Below are positions 52,765 through 61,898 of a stretch of 64,000 nt of DNA, in pieces. The stretch comes from Geodermatophilus sp. DF01-2 (GTDB taxonomy: Bacteria; Actinomycetota; Actinomycetes; Mycobacteriales; Geodermatophilaceae): NCBI RefSeq assembly GCF_004571065.1, contig NZ_SPQN01000006.1, positions 1 through 64,000 on the forward strand. Reading direction: 5' to 3'. Below the pieces are notes generated by a model. The model did no database searches, was not told where the DNA came from, and worked only from the letters and a program-made list of their open reading frames with translations. Each line of letters begins with the position of its first letter. Position 1 is the first letter of the stretch. The translations under genes and the position numbers were made by a program.

Positions 52765-53430
52765 TCAGTCGCCGTCGCCGGCGGCGGCCACGCCCGGGAG
52801 GCCGGCGTGCGCGATGAGCAGTTCCCCGGCGTGCGCGATGTGCTTCTCCATCGCCAGCCGGACGGCGTCGGGATCGGCCAGCCGCAGCCCGTCGAGGATC
52901 GCGGCGTGATCGTGCAGCGACGCGTCCGGCCATCCGCCGACCCGGTGGTAGAAGCGCTGCGGGACGTACCTGGTGGCGGTGCGCAGCAGCCAGGTGAGTT
53001 TCGGCGCTGCGGCGGCCAGGTTCAGCACGCGGTGGAACGCGTGGTTGCACCGTTCGACCTCGTCCAGGTCGTCGCGAGCGAGGGCCTCGACGAGCTCGGC
53101 CTGCAGCGTGCCCAGCCGGTCCAGCTGCTCGGCACCCATCCGGCGGGTGGCGCGAGCGGCGAGCTCGCCGGCGATCTGCGCCTGGACCCAGAAGAGGTCG
53201 CGGACGTCCTCCTCGCTGAGTTCGGCCACCACGAAACCGCGCCGGGGAGCGAGTTCCACGAAACCCTCGCCGCGCAAGGCGAGCAGGCCCTCGCGGACGG
53301 GCGTGGCCGACATGTCGAGCTCCTCGGCCAGCCGCTCGACGCGGAGGAACTCGCCCGCCTTGAGCTGGCCGGTGAGGACGAGCTCACGGACGTACGCGGC
53401 CGCCTCGTCGCTCAGCTGGGGCCGGGCCAT
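52765..53430 (-). CDS. GntR family regulator with FCD domain
   Basis: A 221-residue regulator. Residues 5-70 are the GntR winged helix (YVRELVLTGQLKAGEFLRVERLAEELDMSATPVREGLLAL), residues 80-205 an FCD effector domain with ligand/metal residues in RCNHAFHRVL and SLHDHAAILDGL. FCD regulators usually sense organic acids. It diverges from the CoA-transferase/CitE operon across a 129-base gap with an AT-rich palindrome. ATG with a GAGGAGGTG ribosome site. Confidence 0.9.
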   Translation of the reverse strand: MARPQLSDEAAAYVRELVLTGQLKAGEFLRVERLAEELDMSATPVREGLLALRGEGFVELAPRRGFVVAELSEEDVRDLFWVQAQIAGELAARATRRMGAEQLDRLGTLQAELVEALARDDLDEVERCNHAFHRVLNLAAAAPKLTWLLRTATRYVPQRFYHRVGGWPDASLHDHAAILDGLRLADPDAVRLAMEKHIAHAGELLIAHAGLPGVAAAGDGD

Positions 53431-53515
53431 GGCACCTCCTCGGGGACGTCCGCGCCGCAGGGCGGCCGGGCGCGGGGGTGTGTGCGCCCGCAGACGATAG
53501 TGGGCCCCGGTCTCT

Positions 53516-53526
53516 ACATAATATGT
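53516..53526. promoter_or_regulatory. AT-rich palindrome, probable GntR operator
   Basis: ACATA-A-TATGT, an 11-base odd palindrome in a short AT-rich island (CTACATAATATGTTATTTG) that stands out sharply from the GC-rich surroundings. It sits about 35 bases upstream of the CoA-transferase start and in the GntR promoter region. Confidence 0.6.
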
Positions 53527-53559
53527 TATTTGGGTCGTCGTCGCCCGATGTGAGGAGCC

Positions 53560-54828
53560 ATGGTGACCGAGAGCGTTCCCGCCGGGAGCCCCGCGCCCGG
53601 GGACGGCGCGGCCAGGCCGCTGCACGGTCTGCGCGTGGTCGAGCTGTCCAGCTACGTCGCGACGCCGCTGAGCGGGATGACGCTGGCCCAGCTCGGGGCC
53701 GAGGTGATCCGGGTCGAGCCGCTGGGCGGTGGGGCCGACCGCGGGCGGTGGCCGCTGTCGCGGGCGGGCGTCAGCCTGTACTGGACCGGGCTCAACCGCG
53801 GCAAGCGCGCGGTGGAGGTGGACCTGCTGCGGCCCGAGGGGCGCCGGCTGGTCGCCGACCTCGTCGTCGACGGTGGCGGCATCCTCGTCAGCAACACCGA
53901 ACGCTGGTCCGACCTCGGGTTCGAGGCCCTCCGGGAGCGCCGGCCCGATGTCGTCCACGTGCAGCTGACCGGCCTCCGCGACGGCGGGGCCGCGGTCGAC
54001 TACACCGTGCAGGCCGGCACCGGCTTTCCCCTGATCACCGGCCCGGACGGGCTCGCGTCACCGGTGAACCACGTGCTCCCGGCCTGGGACGTGGCCGCCG
54101 GCCTCTACCTGGCCACCGGCCTGCTGGCCGCTGAGCGGCACCGCACGGCCACCGGTACCGGTGTGCAGGTCCGGGTCGCCCTCGAGGACGTCGCGCTCTC
54201 CCTGGCCGGCATCCTCGGGTACCTCGGCGACGCGCAGCTGGGCGGGCCTCGGGCCCGGGACGACAACTACGTGTACGGGACCTTCGGCCGCGACTTCGTC
54301 AGCAGCGACGGCGTCCGGTTCATGCTCGTGGCGCTCACCGCGCGGCAGTGGTCGGACCTGCTCGAGATGACCGGACTGCGCCGGGTCGTCGCCGAGCTCG
54401 GCGCCGCCCTGGGGGCGGACTTCGACACCGAGGACGACCGCTACCGCCACCGCACGGTGCTGGCCAGCCTGCTCGCCGAGTGGTGCGGGCGGCGCTCGTG
54501 GGACGAGATCAGCACCGCGCTCGCCCGGACCCGCATCCTCTGGTCGCCCTACCGCAGCTTCACCGACCTGGCGGCGGACGACGCCCGGCTGCTGCGCGGC
54601 AACCCCCTCTTCCAGCCCGTCGAGGAGGAAGGCGTGGGCAGCTACCTCGCCCCCGGCTCACCCATCGTCGTCGACGGCGCGCCGTCGACGCCGCTACCGG
54701 CCCCGGAGGTCGGGGAGCACACGCTGGAGGTGTTCGGCCAGGACCTCGGCCTGCCCGCCGGCGAACTGCACCGGCTCGCCGAGCACGGCGTGCTGCGGAT
54801 GCCGGCCCGGAAGGGGATGCCGGTGTGA
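53560..54828 (+). CDS. Family III CoA-transferase, mesaconyl-CoA isomerase-like (Mct)
   Basis: A 422-residue CaiB-fold protein that most resembles 2-methylfumaryl-CoA (mesaconyl-CoA C1-C4) isomerase of the 3-hydroxypropionate bicycle. RVVELSSYVATPLSGMTLA at the N-terminus, YWTGLNRGKRAVEVDL, ILVSNTERWSDLGFEAL, VDYTVQAGTGFPLITGPDG, and HVLPAWDVAAGLYLATGLL with the probable catalytic Asp. Enzymes of this group move CoA within one molecule. ATG start. First gene of an operon of seven; the next gene overlaps as GTGA. Confidence 0.82.
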   Translation: MVTESVPAGSPAPGDGAARPLHGLRVVELSSYVATPLSGMTLAQLGAEVIRVEPLGGGADRGRWPLSRAGVSLYWTGLNRGKRAVEVDLLRPEGRRLVADLVVDGGGILVSNTERWSDLGFEALRERRPDVVHVQLTGLRDGGAAVDYTVQAGTGFPLITGPDGLASPVNHVLPAWDVAAGLYLATGLLAAERHRTATGTGVQVRVALEDVALSLAGILGYLGDAQLGGPRARDDNYVYGTFGRDFVSSDGVRFMLVALTARQWSDLLEMTGLRRVVAELGAALGADFDTEDDRYRHRTVLASLLAEWCGRRSWDEISTALARTRILWSPYRSFTDLAADDARLLRGNPLFQPVEEEGVGSYLAPGSPIVVDGAPSTPLPAPEVGEHTLEVFGQDLGLPAGELHRLAEHGVLRMPARKGMPV

Positions 54829-55595
54829 GCGCCCACGGCACGGTGCCCGGGCTGGCCCGGACGGCGGTCACCTGGCTGGGCGTCCCCGGGGACCGGCCCG
54901 ACCGCTTCCCCGAGGCTGCCGCGGCCGGAGCCGACGTCGTCGTGCTGGACCCCGAGGACGCCGTCGCCCCGCACGGCAAGGGCACCGCTCGCGCCGAGGT
55001 CGCGGCCTGGCAGGGGGACGCGCCCCGGCCGTGCGCGGTCCGGGTGGACGCCGACAGCCCCTCCCCGGACGCCGACCTCGCCGCGCTCGCGGCGACCGGG
55101 CCGGTGCTGGTGCTGCCGGAGTCGGAGGACCCGGGAGCCGTCGCGGCGGTCGTCGACCGCCTGCCCGCGGGCTCCTGCGTCGTCCCCGGCGTGGTCCGGC
55201 TGGCCTTCGGCAGCTCGGACCTGGCCGCGGAGCTGGGCGTGGACCCCGAGCACGGCCCGGCGATGGCGAGCGCCCGCGGCGCCCTCGTGCTCGCCTCCGC
55301 GGCCGCCGGACTGCCCGGCCCGGTGGACGGCGTGACCGGCGCGGTCGGTGACGCCCAGCGCCTGGCGGCCGACGTCGCCCGGGCGCGTGCGCTCGACGTC
55401 GCCGGAAAGCTCTGCATCCACCCGGTGCAGGTCGGCCCGCTGGCGTCGGCGGAGGAGCTGGCCTGGGCCGAGCGGGTGCTCGCCGGCGCGGGGAGCAACG
55501 GAGTGGCCGTCGTGGACAGGCGCACGGTCGACAAGCCGGTCGTGGAGCGGGCCCGGCGCCTGCTCGCGGTCGGCCGGACGGAAGGAACAGCATGA
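54825..55595 (+). CDS. HpcH/HpaI aldolase/citrate lyase family protein (CitE-like)
   Basis: A 256-residue CitE-like lyase (malyl-CoA/citramalyl-CoA lyase family) with a TIM-barrel fold. WLGVPGDRPDRFPEAAAAGADVVVLDPEDAV at the N-terminus holds the metal-binding Glu/Asp, VLPESED is the second acidic metal ligand, and GKLCIHPVQVGPL is the conserved C-terminal block. It would split a 3-hydroxy-branched acyl-CoA such as citramalyl-CoA to acetyl-CoA and pyruvate. Shorter than stand-alone malyl-CoA lyases. GTG overlaps the upstream stop. Confidence 0.85.
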   Translation: MSAHGTVPGLARTAVTWLGVPGDRPDRFPEAAAAGADVVVLDPEDAVAPHGKGTARAEVAAWQGDAPRPCAVRVDADSPSPDADLAALAATGPVLVLPESEDPGAVAAVVDRLPAGSCVVPGVVRLAFGSSDLAAELGVDPEHGPAMASARGALVLASAAAGLPGPVDGVTGAVGDAQRLAADVARARALDVAGKLCIHPVQVGPLASAEELAWAERVLAGAGSNGVAVVDRRTVDKPVVERARRLLAVGRTEGTA

Positions 55596-56755
55596 GCAAC
55601 CTGACACCCGACGAGCAGGACATGGTCCGCCTGGTCGCGGAGTTCGTCGACCAGCGGGTCAGGCCCCGCGTGCGGGAGTTCGAGTCGGCCGACACCTATC
55701 CCGAGGACTTCATCGAGGAGATGAAGAAGCTCGGCTTCTTCGGCCTCCTCGTGCCGGCCGAGCACGGCGGGGTCGACGTCAGCGCCGCCTGCTTCGCCCG
55801 GGTGACCGAGGAGTTGGCACGCGGCTGGATGAGCCTGGCGGGCGCCATCGGTGGCCACTCCGTCATCAGCTACCTGCTCTGCACGTACGGCACCGAGGAG
55901 CAGCAGCAGAAGTACCTGCCGGCGATGGCCGACGGCCGCATCCGCGCGACCATGGCGCTGACCGAGCCCTCCGGTGGCAGCGACCTGCAGAACATGCGCA
56001 CCCACGCCGTCCGGGACGGCGACGACCTGGTCATCACCGGGTCCAAGACCTGGATCTCCAACGCCCAGCACTCCGGGCTCATCGGGCTGCTCTGCAAGAC
56101 CGACCGCACGGCTCAGCCCGCCCACAACGGGATGAGCGTGGTGCTGGTCGAGCCCGGCGCGGGCCTGGAGATCTCCAACAAGATCCCCAAGCTGGGGTAC
56201 CGCGGGGTGGAGGCGTGCGAGCTCTCCTTCGACCAGATGCGGGTGCCGGCCTCGGCCGTCCTCGGCGGTGTGCCCGACCAGGGCTGGCGGCACATGATGC
56301 GTGGCCTCGAGGTCGGCCGGATCCAGGTCGCGGCACGTGCGGTCGGCGTGGCCCAGGCGGCGTTCGAGGCGGCCCTGAGCTACGCCCAGGACCGGGAGTC
56401 GTTCGGCAAGCCCATCTGGAAGCACCAGTCGGTCGGCAACCTGCTCGCGGACATGGCGACGAAGACGCGTGCGGCGCGGCTGATGACGCTCGACGCCGCC
56501 GAGCAGCTGGACAGCGGGAAGCGCGCCGACCTCGAGGCGGGCATGGCCAAGCTCTTCGCCTCCGAGGTGGCCATGCAGGTGGCCCTCGACGCCATGCGGG
56601 TGCACGGCGGGTACGGCTTCTCCCGCGAGTACGACGTCGAGCGCTACTTCCGCGACGCCCCGCTCATGATCCTCGGCGAGGGGACCAACGAGGTCCAGCG
56701 CAACGTCATCGCCGCCCAGCTCGTCGCCCGTGACCGCAACCGTGAAGGAGTCTGA
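55592..56755 (+). CDS. Acyl-CoA dehydrogenase
   Basis: A 387-residue acyl-CoA dehydrogenase with complete motifs: MALTEPSGGSDLQN (FAD contact), VITGSKTWISNAQ, QDRESFGKPIWKHQSV, VHGGYGFSREYDVERYFRD, and GEGTNEVQRNVIAAQL. In the context of the Mct- and CitE-like genes, a branched dicarboxyl-CoA such as methylsuccinyl-CoA is a conceivable substrate (inference). ATG overlaps the CitE stop (ATGA). Confidence 0.9.
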   Translation: MSNLTPDEQDMVRLVAEFVDQRVRPRVREFESADTYPEDFIEEMKKLGFFGLLVPAEHGGVDVSAACFARVTEELARGWMSLAGAIGGHSVISYLLCTYGTEEQQQKYLPAMADGRIRATMALTEPSGGSDLQNMRTHAVRDGDDLVITGSKTWISNAQHSGLIGLLCKTDRTAQPAHNGMSVVLVEPGAGLEISNKIPKLGYRGVEACELSFDQMRVPASAVLGGVPDQGWRHMMRGLEVGRIQVAARAVGVAQAAFEAALSYAQDRESFGKPIWKHQSVGNLLADMATKTRAARLMTLDAAEQLDSGKRADLEAGMAKLFASEVAMQVALDAMRVHGGYGFSREYDVERYFRDAPLMILGEGTNEVQRNVIAAQLVARDRNREGV

Positions 56756-56758
56756 CCC

Positions 56759-57496
56759 GTGAACCTGCTCGACCAGCGCACCGCCGTCATCACCGGAGGC
56801 GCCCAGGGCATCGGCTACGCCATCGCCGAGACCTTCGTGGCCCACGGCGCCCGGGTGGTCATCGGTGACCTCGACGGGGACGCAGCAGGGCTCGCGGCCA
56901 AGCGGCTCGGCGAGGACCGGGCCTTGGGCGTCGCCTGCGACGTGGTGAGCGGGGACGACGTGCAGCGCCTGCTCACCGCCGCGGTCGACGCCTTCGGCTC
57001 CGTCGACGTCCTGGTCAACAACGCCGGCGTCACCCGCGACGCCACCATGCGCACCATGACCGAGGAGCAGTTCGACCAGGTCATCGCCGTCCACCTCAAG
57101 GGCTGCTGGCACGGCACGCGCCTGGCCTCGGCGCTCATGCGCGAGCAGAAGTCCGGCGCGATCGTCAACATCTCGTCGCTGTCGGGCAAGGTCGGCATGG
57201 TCGGCCAGACGAACTACTCGGCCGCCAAGGCCGGGATCGTCGGCCTGACCAAGGCCGCGGCCAAGGAGATGGCCCACCACGGGGTGCGGGTCAACGCCAT
57301 CCAGCCCGGGCTCATCCGGTCGGCCATGACCGAGGCGATGCCGCAGAAGGCCTGGGACCAGAAGATGGCCGAGATCCCGATGGGCCGCGCCGGCGAGGTC
57401 GCCGAGGTGGCCTCGGTGGCGCTCTTCTACGCCTCCGACCTCTCCTCCTACATGACCGGCACGGTGGCCGAGGTCACCGGTGGCCGCTTCATGTGA
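56759..57496 (+). CDS. SDR family 3-hydroxyacyl-CoA dehydrogenase/reductase (FabG-like)
   Basis: A 245-residue SDR. NAD(P)-binding [10 protein letters not shown] at residue 12, [14 protein letters not shown] near 85, catalytic Ser in [11 protein letters not shown] and YSAAKAG with Tyr/Lys. The C-terminus ends [11 protein letters not shown], as in FabG-like enzymes. GTG start three bases after the upstream stop. Likely reversibly oxidises a hydroxyacyl-CoA made in this operon. Confidence 0.9.
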   Translation: MNLLDQRTAVITGGAQGIGYAIAETFVAHGARVVIGDLDGDAAGLAAKRLGEDRALGVACDVVSGDDVQRLLTAAVDAFGSVDVLVNNAGVTRDATMRTMTEEQFDQVIAVHLKGCWHGTRLASALMREQKSGAIVNISSLSGKVGMVGQTNYSAAKAGIVGLTKAAAKEMAHHGVRVNAIQPGLIRSAMTEAMPQKAWDQKMAEIPMGRAGEVAEVASVALFYASDLSSYMTGTVAEVTGGRFM

Positions 57497-57503
57497 GCAG
57501 CCG

Positions 57504-58403
57504 GTGACCCCGACGGTGGACTGGGAGCCGCACACGCTGGCCAGCACGGAAGTCGTGGAGGCCGGCCCGGTGCGGGCCCTGGGCGCGCTGCTGGACGGCG
57601 CGACGCCCGTCCCCGCGGTCGGCGCTCCGCTGCCCGCGCTGTGGCACTGGGTGGCCCTTCCGCAGTGGGCGGCGTCCGCGACGCTGGACCGCGACAGGCA
57701 CCCCTTCCGCGGCACGTTCCTGCCCCCCGTCGACCTGCCGCGCCGCATGTTCGCCGGCGGTGAGGTGACCGTGCACCGGCCGCTGACGGTGGGGGAGGAG
57801 GTGCGGCGGGAGTCGCGGGTCGGCTCCGTCCAGGAGAAGAACGGGCGCAGCGGCCGGCTGGTGGTCGTCGTCGTCGAGACCCGCTTCTCCGGTCTGGACG
57901 GAGACCTCCGGGTGGCGGAACGGCAGGACCTGGTGTTCCGGGAGGCGTCGGCCCCGGCCGGCGACCCCCCGGCGCCCGAGCCGGCCGCGGCCCTGGCCCC
58001 GGTCGGCCCGCCGCTGCGCCGGGACGGCGAGGAGGAGTGGTCCCTGGCGACCGATCCCACCCTGCTCATGCGGTTCAGCGCGGCGACCGCCAACGCGCAC
58101 CGCATCCACTACGACTGGCCCTACGCGACCCGGGTCGAGGGCTACCCCGGCCTGGTCGTGCACGGGCCGCTGATGACGTTGCTGCTCGTCGAGACCCTCC
58201 GCGAGGCCGGAGCGCTGCCCGACCGCGTCCTGCTCCGGCACCGCAACCAGGCACCGTTGTTCTGCGGCCAGCCCGCCACCGTGCGGCACCGGGCCGAGGG
58301 GCACGGCGTCGCCGCGACGCTCGAACGCGGCACGAGCGACGCGCCGACCACCTGCACCAGCCTCACCGCACACTTCCTGGAGAAAGCCGTTCCCCATGCG
58401 TGA
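57504..58403 (+). CDS. MaoC/FAS1-type dehydratase, mesaconyl-C4-CoA hydratase-like
   Basis: A 299-residue double-hotdog hydratase of the HTD2/FAS1-dehydratase type. The N-terminal hotdog includes WHWVALPQWAASATLDRDRHPFRGTFLPP, and the C-terminal one LLMRFSAATANAHRIHYDWPYATRVEGYPGLVVHGPL.. with the hydratase motif Asn-His-x4-Asp and the GLVVHGPL loop. This layout is that of mesaconyl-C4-CoA and itaconyl-CoA hydratases. Combined with Mct- and CitE-like genes it completes mesaconyl-CoA to citramalyl-CoA to acetyl-CoA plus pyruvate. GTG start; overlaps the thiolase start. Confidence 0.82.
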   Translation: MTPTVDWEPHTLASTEVVEAGPVRALGALLDGATPVPAVGAPLPALWHWVALPQWAASATLDRDRHPFRGTFLPPVDLPRRMFAGGEVTVHRPLTVGEEVRRESRVGSVQEKNGRSGRLVVVVVETRFSGLDGDLRVAERQDLVFREASAPAGDPPAPEPAAALAPVGPPLRRDGEEEWSLATDPTLLMRFSAATANAHRIHYDWPYATRVEGYPGLVVHGPLMTLLLVETLREAGALPDRVLLRHRNQAPLFCGQPATVRHRAEGHGVAATLERGTSDAPTTCTSLTAHFLEKAVPHA

Positions 58404-59595
58404 AGCAGTCATCTGCCAGCCGGTCCGCACCCCGATCGGCCGGTACGGCGGCATGTTCACGTCCCTCACCGCCGTGGACCTGGGCGTCACCGCGCTCACG
58501 GGCCTGCTCGAGCGCACGGGGATCGACCCCGAGGAGATCGACGACGTCATCCTCGGCCACTGCAACGGCAACAGCGAGGCGCCGGCCATCGGCCGGGTGG
58601 TCGCTCTCGACTCCGGCCTGCCGGTGACCGTTCCCGGCCAGCACCTCGACCGGCGCTGCGGCTCCGGGCTGCAGGCGGTGGTCAACGCGGCGATGCAGGT
58701 GCAGACCGGTGCGCACGACCTCGTCGTGGCCGGCGGCACGGAGAGCATGAGCAACGCCGCGTACTACTCCACCGACATGCGCTGGGGCGGTGCGCGCAGC
58801 GGCGTGCAGATCCACGACAGTCTCGTGCGGGCCCGCTCGACGGCCGGCGGCCGGTTCCACCCGGTGCCCGGCGGCATGCTCGAGACCGCGGAGAACCTGC
58901 GCCGCGAGTACTCGATCAGCCGCGAGGAACAGGACCGGCTCGCGGTCAGCTCCCACCAGCGCGCCATCGCCGCGCAGGAGTCCGGCATCTTCGACGAGGA
59001 GATCGTCCCCGTCACGGTGAAGAGCCGGAAGGGCGAGGAGGTCGTCGCGCGCGACGAGCACCCCCGGCCGGAGACGTCGATGGAGTCGCTGGCGAAGCTG
59101 CGGCCGATCCTCGGTTCGTCCGACCCGGAGGCGACGGTCACCGCCGGCAACGCCAGCGGGCAGAACGACGCCGCCGCGATGTGCATCGTGACGACGCCGC
59201 ATCGGGCCGAGCAGCTGGGCCTGCGGCCGCTGGTCCGGCTGGTCAGCTGGGCGGTGGCCGGCGTGCCCCCGCGCACGATGGGCATCGGGCCGGTGCCGGC
59301 CTCGCAGGCGGCCCTGGACCGGGCGGGCCTCGGCCTGGCCGACATGGACGTGATCGAGCTCAACGAGGCCTTCGCCGCCCAGGCGCTCGCGGTGATGCGG
59401 GAGTGGAAGTTCACCGACGAGGACCACGAGCGCACCAACGTCCACGGCTCGGGCATCTCGCTGGGACACCCCGGCGTACGGATGCTCTCCGCGCTCGCCC
59501 GGGAGCTGCACCGCAGGCAGGCGCGCTACGCCCTGGAGACGATGTGCATCGGCGGCGGCCAGGGGATGGCCGCCGTCTTCGAACGCGTCGCCTGA
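58396..59595 (+). CDS. Acetyl-CoA acyltransferase (thiolase), variant active-site loop
   Basis: A 399-residue thiolase closely similar to the one at 23500-24711. Catalytic Cys88 (RRCGSGLQA), NEAFAAQ, His358 in SLGHP and Cys384 in MCIGGGQG are all present. However, the segment after GHP reads GVRMLSAL where the paralog has VGATGGRILATL, so four residues that cap the active site are missing with the frame kept. It may be impaired or have altered specificity. ATG start overlaps the hydratase stop by eight bases. Confidence 0.85.
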   Translation: MREAVICQPVRTPIGRYGGMFTSLTAVDLGVTALTGLLERTGIDPEEIDDVILGHCNGNSEAPAIGRVVALDSGLPVTVPGQHLDRRCGSGLQAVVNAAMQVQTGAHDLVVAGGTESMSNAAYYSTDMRWGGARSGVQIHDSLVRARSTAGGRFHPVPGGMLETAENLRREYSISREEQDRLAVSSHQRAIAAQESGIFDEEIVPVTVKSRKGEEVVARDEHPRPETSMESLAKLRPILGSSDPEATVTAGNASGQNDAAAMCIVTTPHRAEQLGLRPLVRLVSWAVAGVPPRTMGIGPVPASQAALDRAGLGLADMDVIELNEAFAAQALAVMREWKFTDEDHERTNVHGSGISLGHPGVRMLSALARELHRRQARYALETMCIGGGQGMAAVFERVA

Positions 59596-59690
59596 CCCGC
59601 GCCCGTCTCCCGCCCCTTCCGTGCCCGGCCGAAGCCGCAGGCCGCACCCAGCCGGCTCGCACGTCGGCCCCCGTTCGACAGGAGTTCCCC

Positions 59691-60744
59691 GTGCGCATCG
59701 GCATGCCCATCTCCTACAGCGACGGCTTCGCCCGCACCGCCGCCGTCATCCCCGAGTACGAGAGCGCGGGCCTCGACGTCGTCTACGTGGCCGAGGCCTA
59801 CTCCTTCGACGCGGTCAGCCAGCTCGGCTACCTCGCCGCACGGACGACGACGGTCGAGCTCGTCTCCGGCATCCTCAACATCTACTCGCGGACGCCGTCG
59901 CTGCTGGCGATGACCGCCGCCGGCCTCGACCACGTCTCCGGGGGCCGCTTCACCCTGGGCATCGGCGCCTCGGGCCCGCAGGTGGTCGAAGGCTTCCACG
60001 GCGTGCCCTACACGGCTCCGCTGGCGCGGACCCGGGAGGTCGTGGAGATCTGCCGCGCGGTGTGGCGGCGCGAACGGCTCGACCACCACGGGACGCACGT
60101 CGACGTTCCGCTCACGCCCGAACGCGTCGGCAGCGGGCTGGGCAAGCCGCTGAAGCTGATCAACGAGCCGGTCCGGCCACGGATCCCGATGCTGCTGGCC
60201 GCCATCGGGCCGAAGAACGTGGCGCTCGCCGCGGAGCTGTTCGAGGCCTGGGAGCCGGTGTTCTTCCTGCCGGAGGCCAGCGCGGAGGCGTTCGGGCCGG
60301 CGCTGGCGGAGGGCGCGGCCCGGCGCGACCCGGAGCTCGGGCCGCTCCAGATCGTCGCCGACACGCGGCTGCTGATCACCGACGACCCCGCCGCCGAAGC
60401 CGCCGCGCTCGAGCAGGTACGGGCCAACCTGGCGCTCTACGTCGGGGGGCATGGGCGCCCGCGGGAAGAACTTCTACAACGACCTGGCCGTGCGCTACGG
60501 GTTCGCCGGGCAGGCGGCCACGGTGCAGGACCTCTACCTGGGCGGCCGCAAGGAGGAGGCAGCGGCGGCCCTGCCGGAGGAGCTGGTGCGCGGCATCTCC
60601 CTCGTCGGGCCCCGCGGCCACGTCGCCGAGCGGGTCGCCGCCTTCCGCGAGGCCGGGGTCACCACGCTCAACGCCACGCCGCTGGCCGCCGACCACGCCG
60701 ACCGGCTCCGGTCGATCGAGATCCTCAAGGAGCTGGCCTCCTGA
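59691..60744 (+). pseudogene. LLM-class F420-dependent oxidoreductase, frameshifted
   Basis: A luciferase-like flavin/F420 enzyme of about 350 residues read in two frames. The first 251 or so residues (VRIGMPISYSDGFARTAAVI at the start, GGRFTLGIGASGPQVVEGFHG in the middle) lead to ALYVGG at a run of six G (60444-60449). Family members continue GMGARGKNFYNDL, and exactly that sequence follows in the +1 frame to the stop at 60744. Removing one G restores the whole protein. It may be a real frameshift, a sequencing error or slippage. GTG start with an ACAGGAGTT ribosome site. Last gene of the operon. Confidence 0.78.
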
Positions 60745-60799
60745 CCCGCACCGGTTCCGCTGCGGCGGTCCCATAGGCGGCACCTATCGGTCGGTCGGA

Positions 60800-61456
60800 T
60801 CAGCGCCCCGTCTTTGACCCAGCCCGGATCTCGGGCACCGTGTCGCGCACCTCGACACCGGAGAGCTCCCGCTCGGCGATGGCGCGGTGCAGCAACGTGG
60901 CTCCGACACCGGCCATGACCAGCCCCCAGACGGCTTGCCGGTGGGCCGAGCGGACGACGACGTTGGCGGCGGCGCATTCGACGGCCTCGTCGATCGCGGA
61001 ACGGTTCGACGGGACAGGGGAGTGCAGGACCAGGGGCAGCTCCGCCACCGCCGCCAAGAAAACCGGGTCGGGCAGCTGCTCGGCCAGGGCGGGCGGGAGC
61101 ACCAGGGCGATCCGCTGGGTTCCGAACGTGCGCGATTCGAGGGACTCACTGCGCACCGGCAGCTCGGTGAAGCCGATCTCGGCGCGGCCCTGGCGCACAG
61201 CGTTCTCGACGTCGACGGGGCCGCCGGGGTCGGAAACGTGGACCTGGATGCCCGGATGGCGCCGTCGCAGCCGGCTGACCAGCTGCGGAAGCGGATCCAC
61301 CGCCAGGGTGGGCAGTGCGGCGAGCAGGAAACGGGCGGCCTGGAGCCCGCGGACGGCTTCCACCCGGGCACGGGCACGGGCGGTGGTCTGCAACACCCGG
61401 CGGGCCGGCACCTCGAACGCGATCCCGGCCGGGGTGAGCACCATCTGCCGGCCCAC
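60800..61456 (-). pseudogene. LysR regulator remnant lacking its DNA-binding domain
   Basis: The effector domain and hinge of a LysR regulator are intact: VGRQMVLTPAG, then FLLAALPTLAVDPLPQLV, VHVSDPGGPVDVENAVRQGRAEIGF and a natural stop. The 55 or so N-terminal winged-helix residues are missing; the frame instead continues upstream into a DUF222 protein fragment (junction near 61456). Cannot bind DNA as a normal LysR. Convergent with the LLM gene. Confidence 0.78.
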
Positions 61457-61898
61457 CCGGGCGGTGACCGGCGGCCGGGAGGTATCCCACGGCCGTAGGG
61501 TGAGGTTGCGGACCACCTCGGTGCGGATGACGCCGATCGGCCGGGTGTCACCGCCGGCGCAGGCGTGCGCGTCCGGCGTGGACAGGTCGGTGACCAGCGC
61601 GCTCCCGCCGTCGCCGGTGTCCTGCACCCGGACGTCGGCCTGCTGTTCCCCTTTGTGGCGGCGGCGGCGTTCCACGGCGCCGGACGTCGATGTGGCCCTC
61701 GTAGAGCTCGCCCCACACGTCGGGCAGCCGCTCGACGAGGACCAACGATTCCTGGGCCAGCAGGGCGGCCTCTGCCTCCGTGCAGCTGCGGATCAGGGCC
61801 AGTTCCGGCACGGAGCCCTCGGAGACGTCGGCCAGCTCTTCCGGGCGCACCCGGATCGGCACACCGGTGACCGGTGGCGGGGACCGCGTTCCGAGCAC
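61457..61898 (-). pseudogene. DUF222 (13E12-type) protein remnant
   Basis: Pieces of a DUF222/HNH-type protein. 61690-61898 reads GTRSPPPVTGVPIRVRPEEL .. ESLVLVERLPDVWGELYEGHIDV, an N-terminal DUF222 segment. After a frame change, 61457-61680 reads AVERRRRHKGEQQADVRV and RPIGVIRTEV..LRPWDTSRPPVTA, a later DUF222 segment. The section between and the HNH nuclease end are gone, and the 3' end is fused in frame to a LysR remnant. At least two deletions are needed. Confidence 0.68.
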
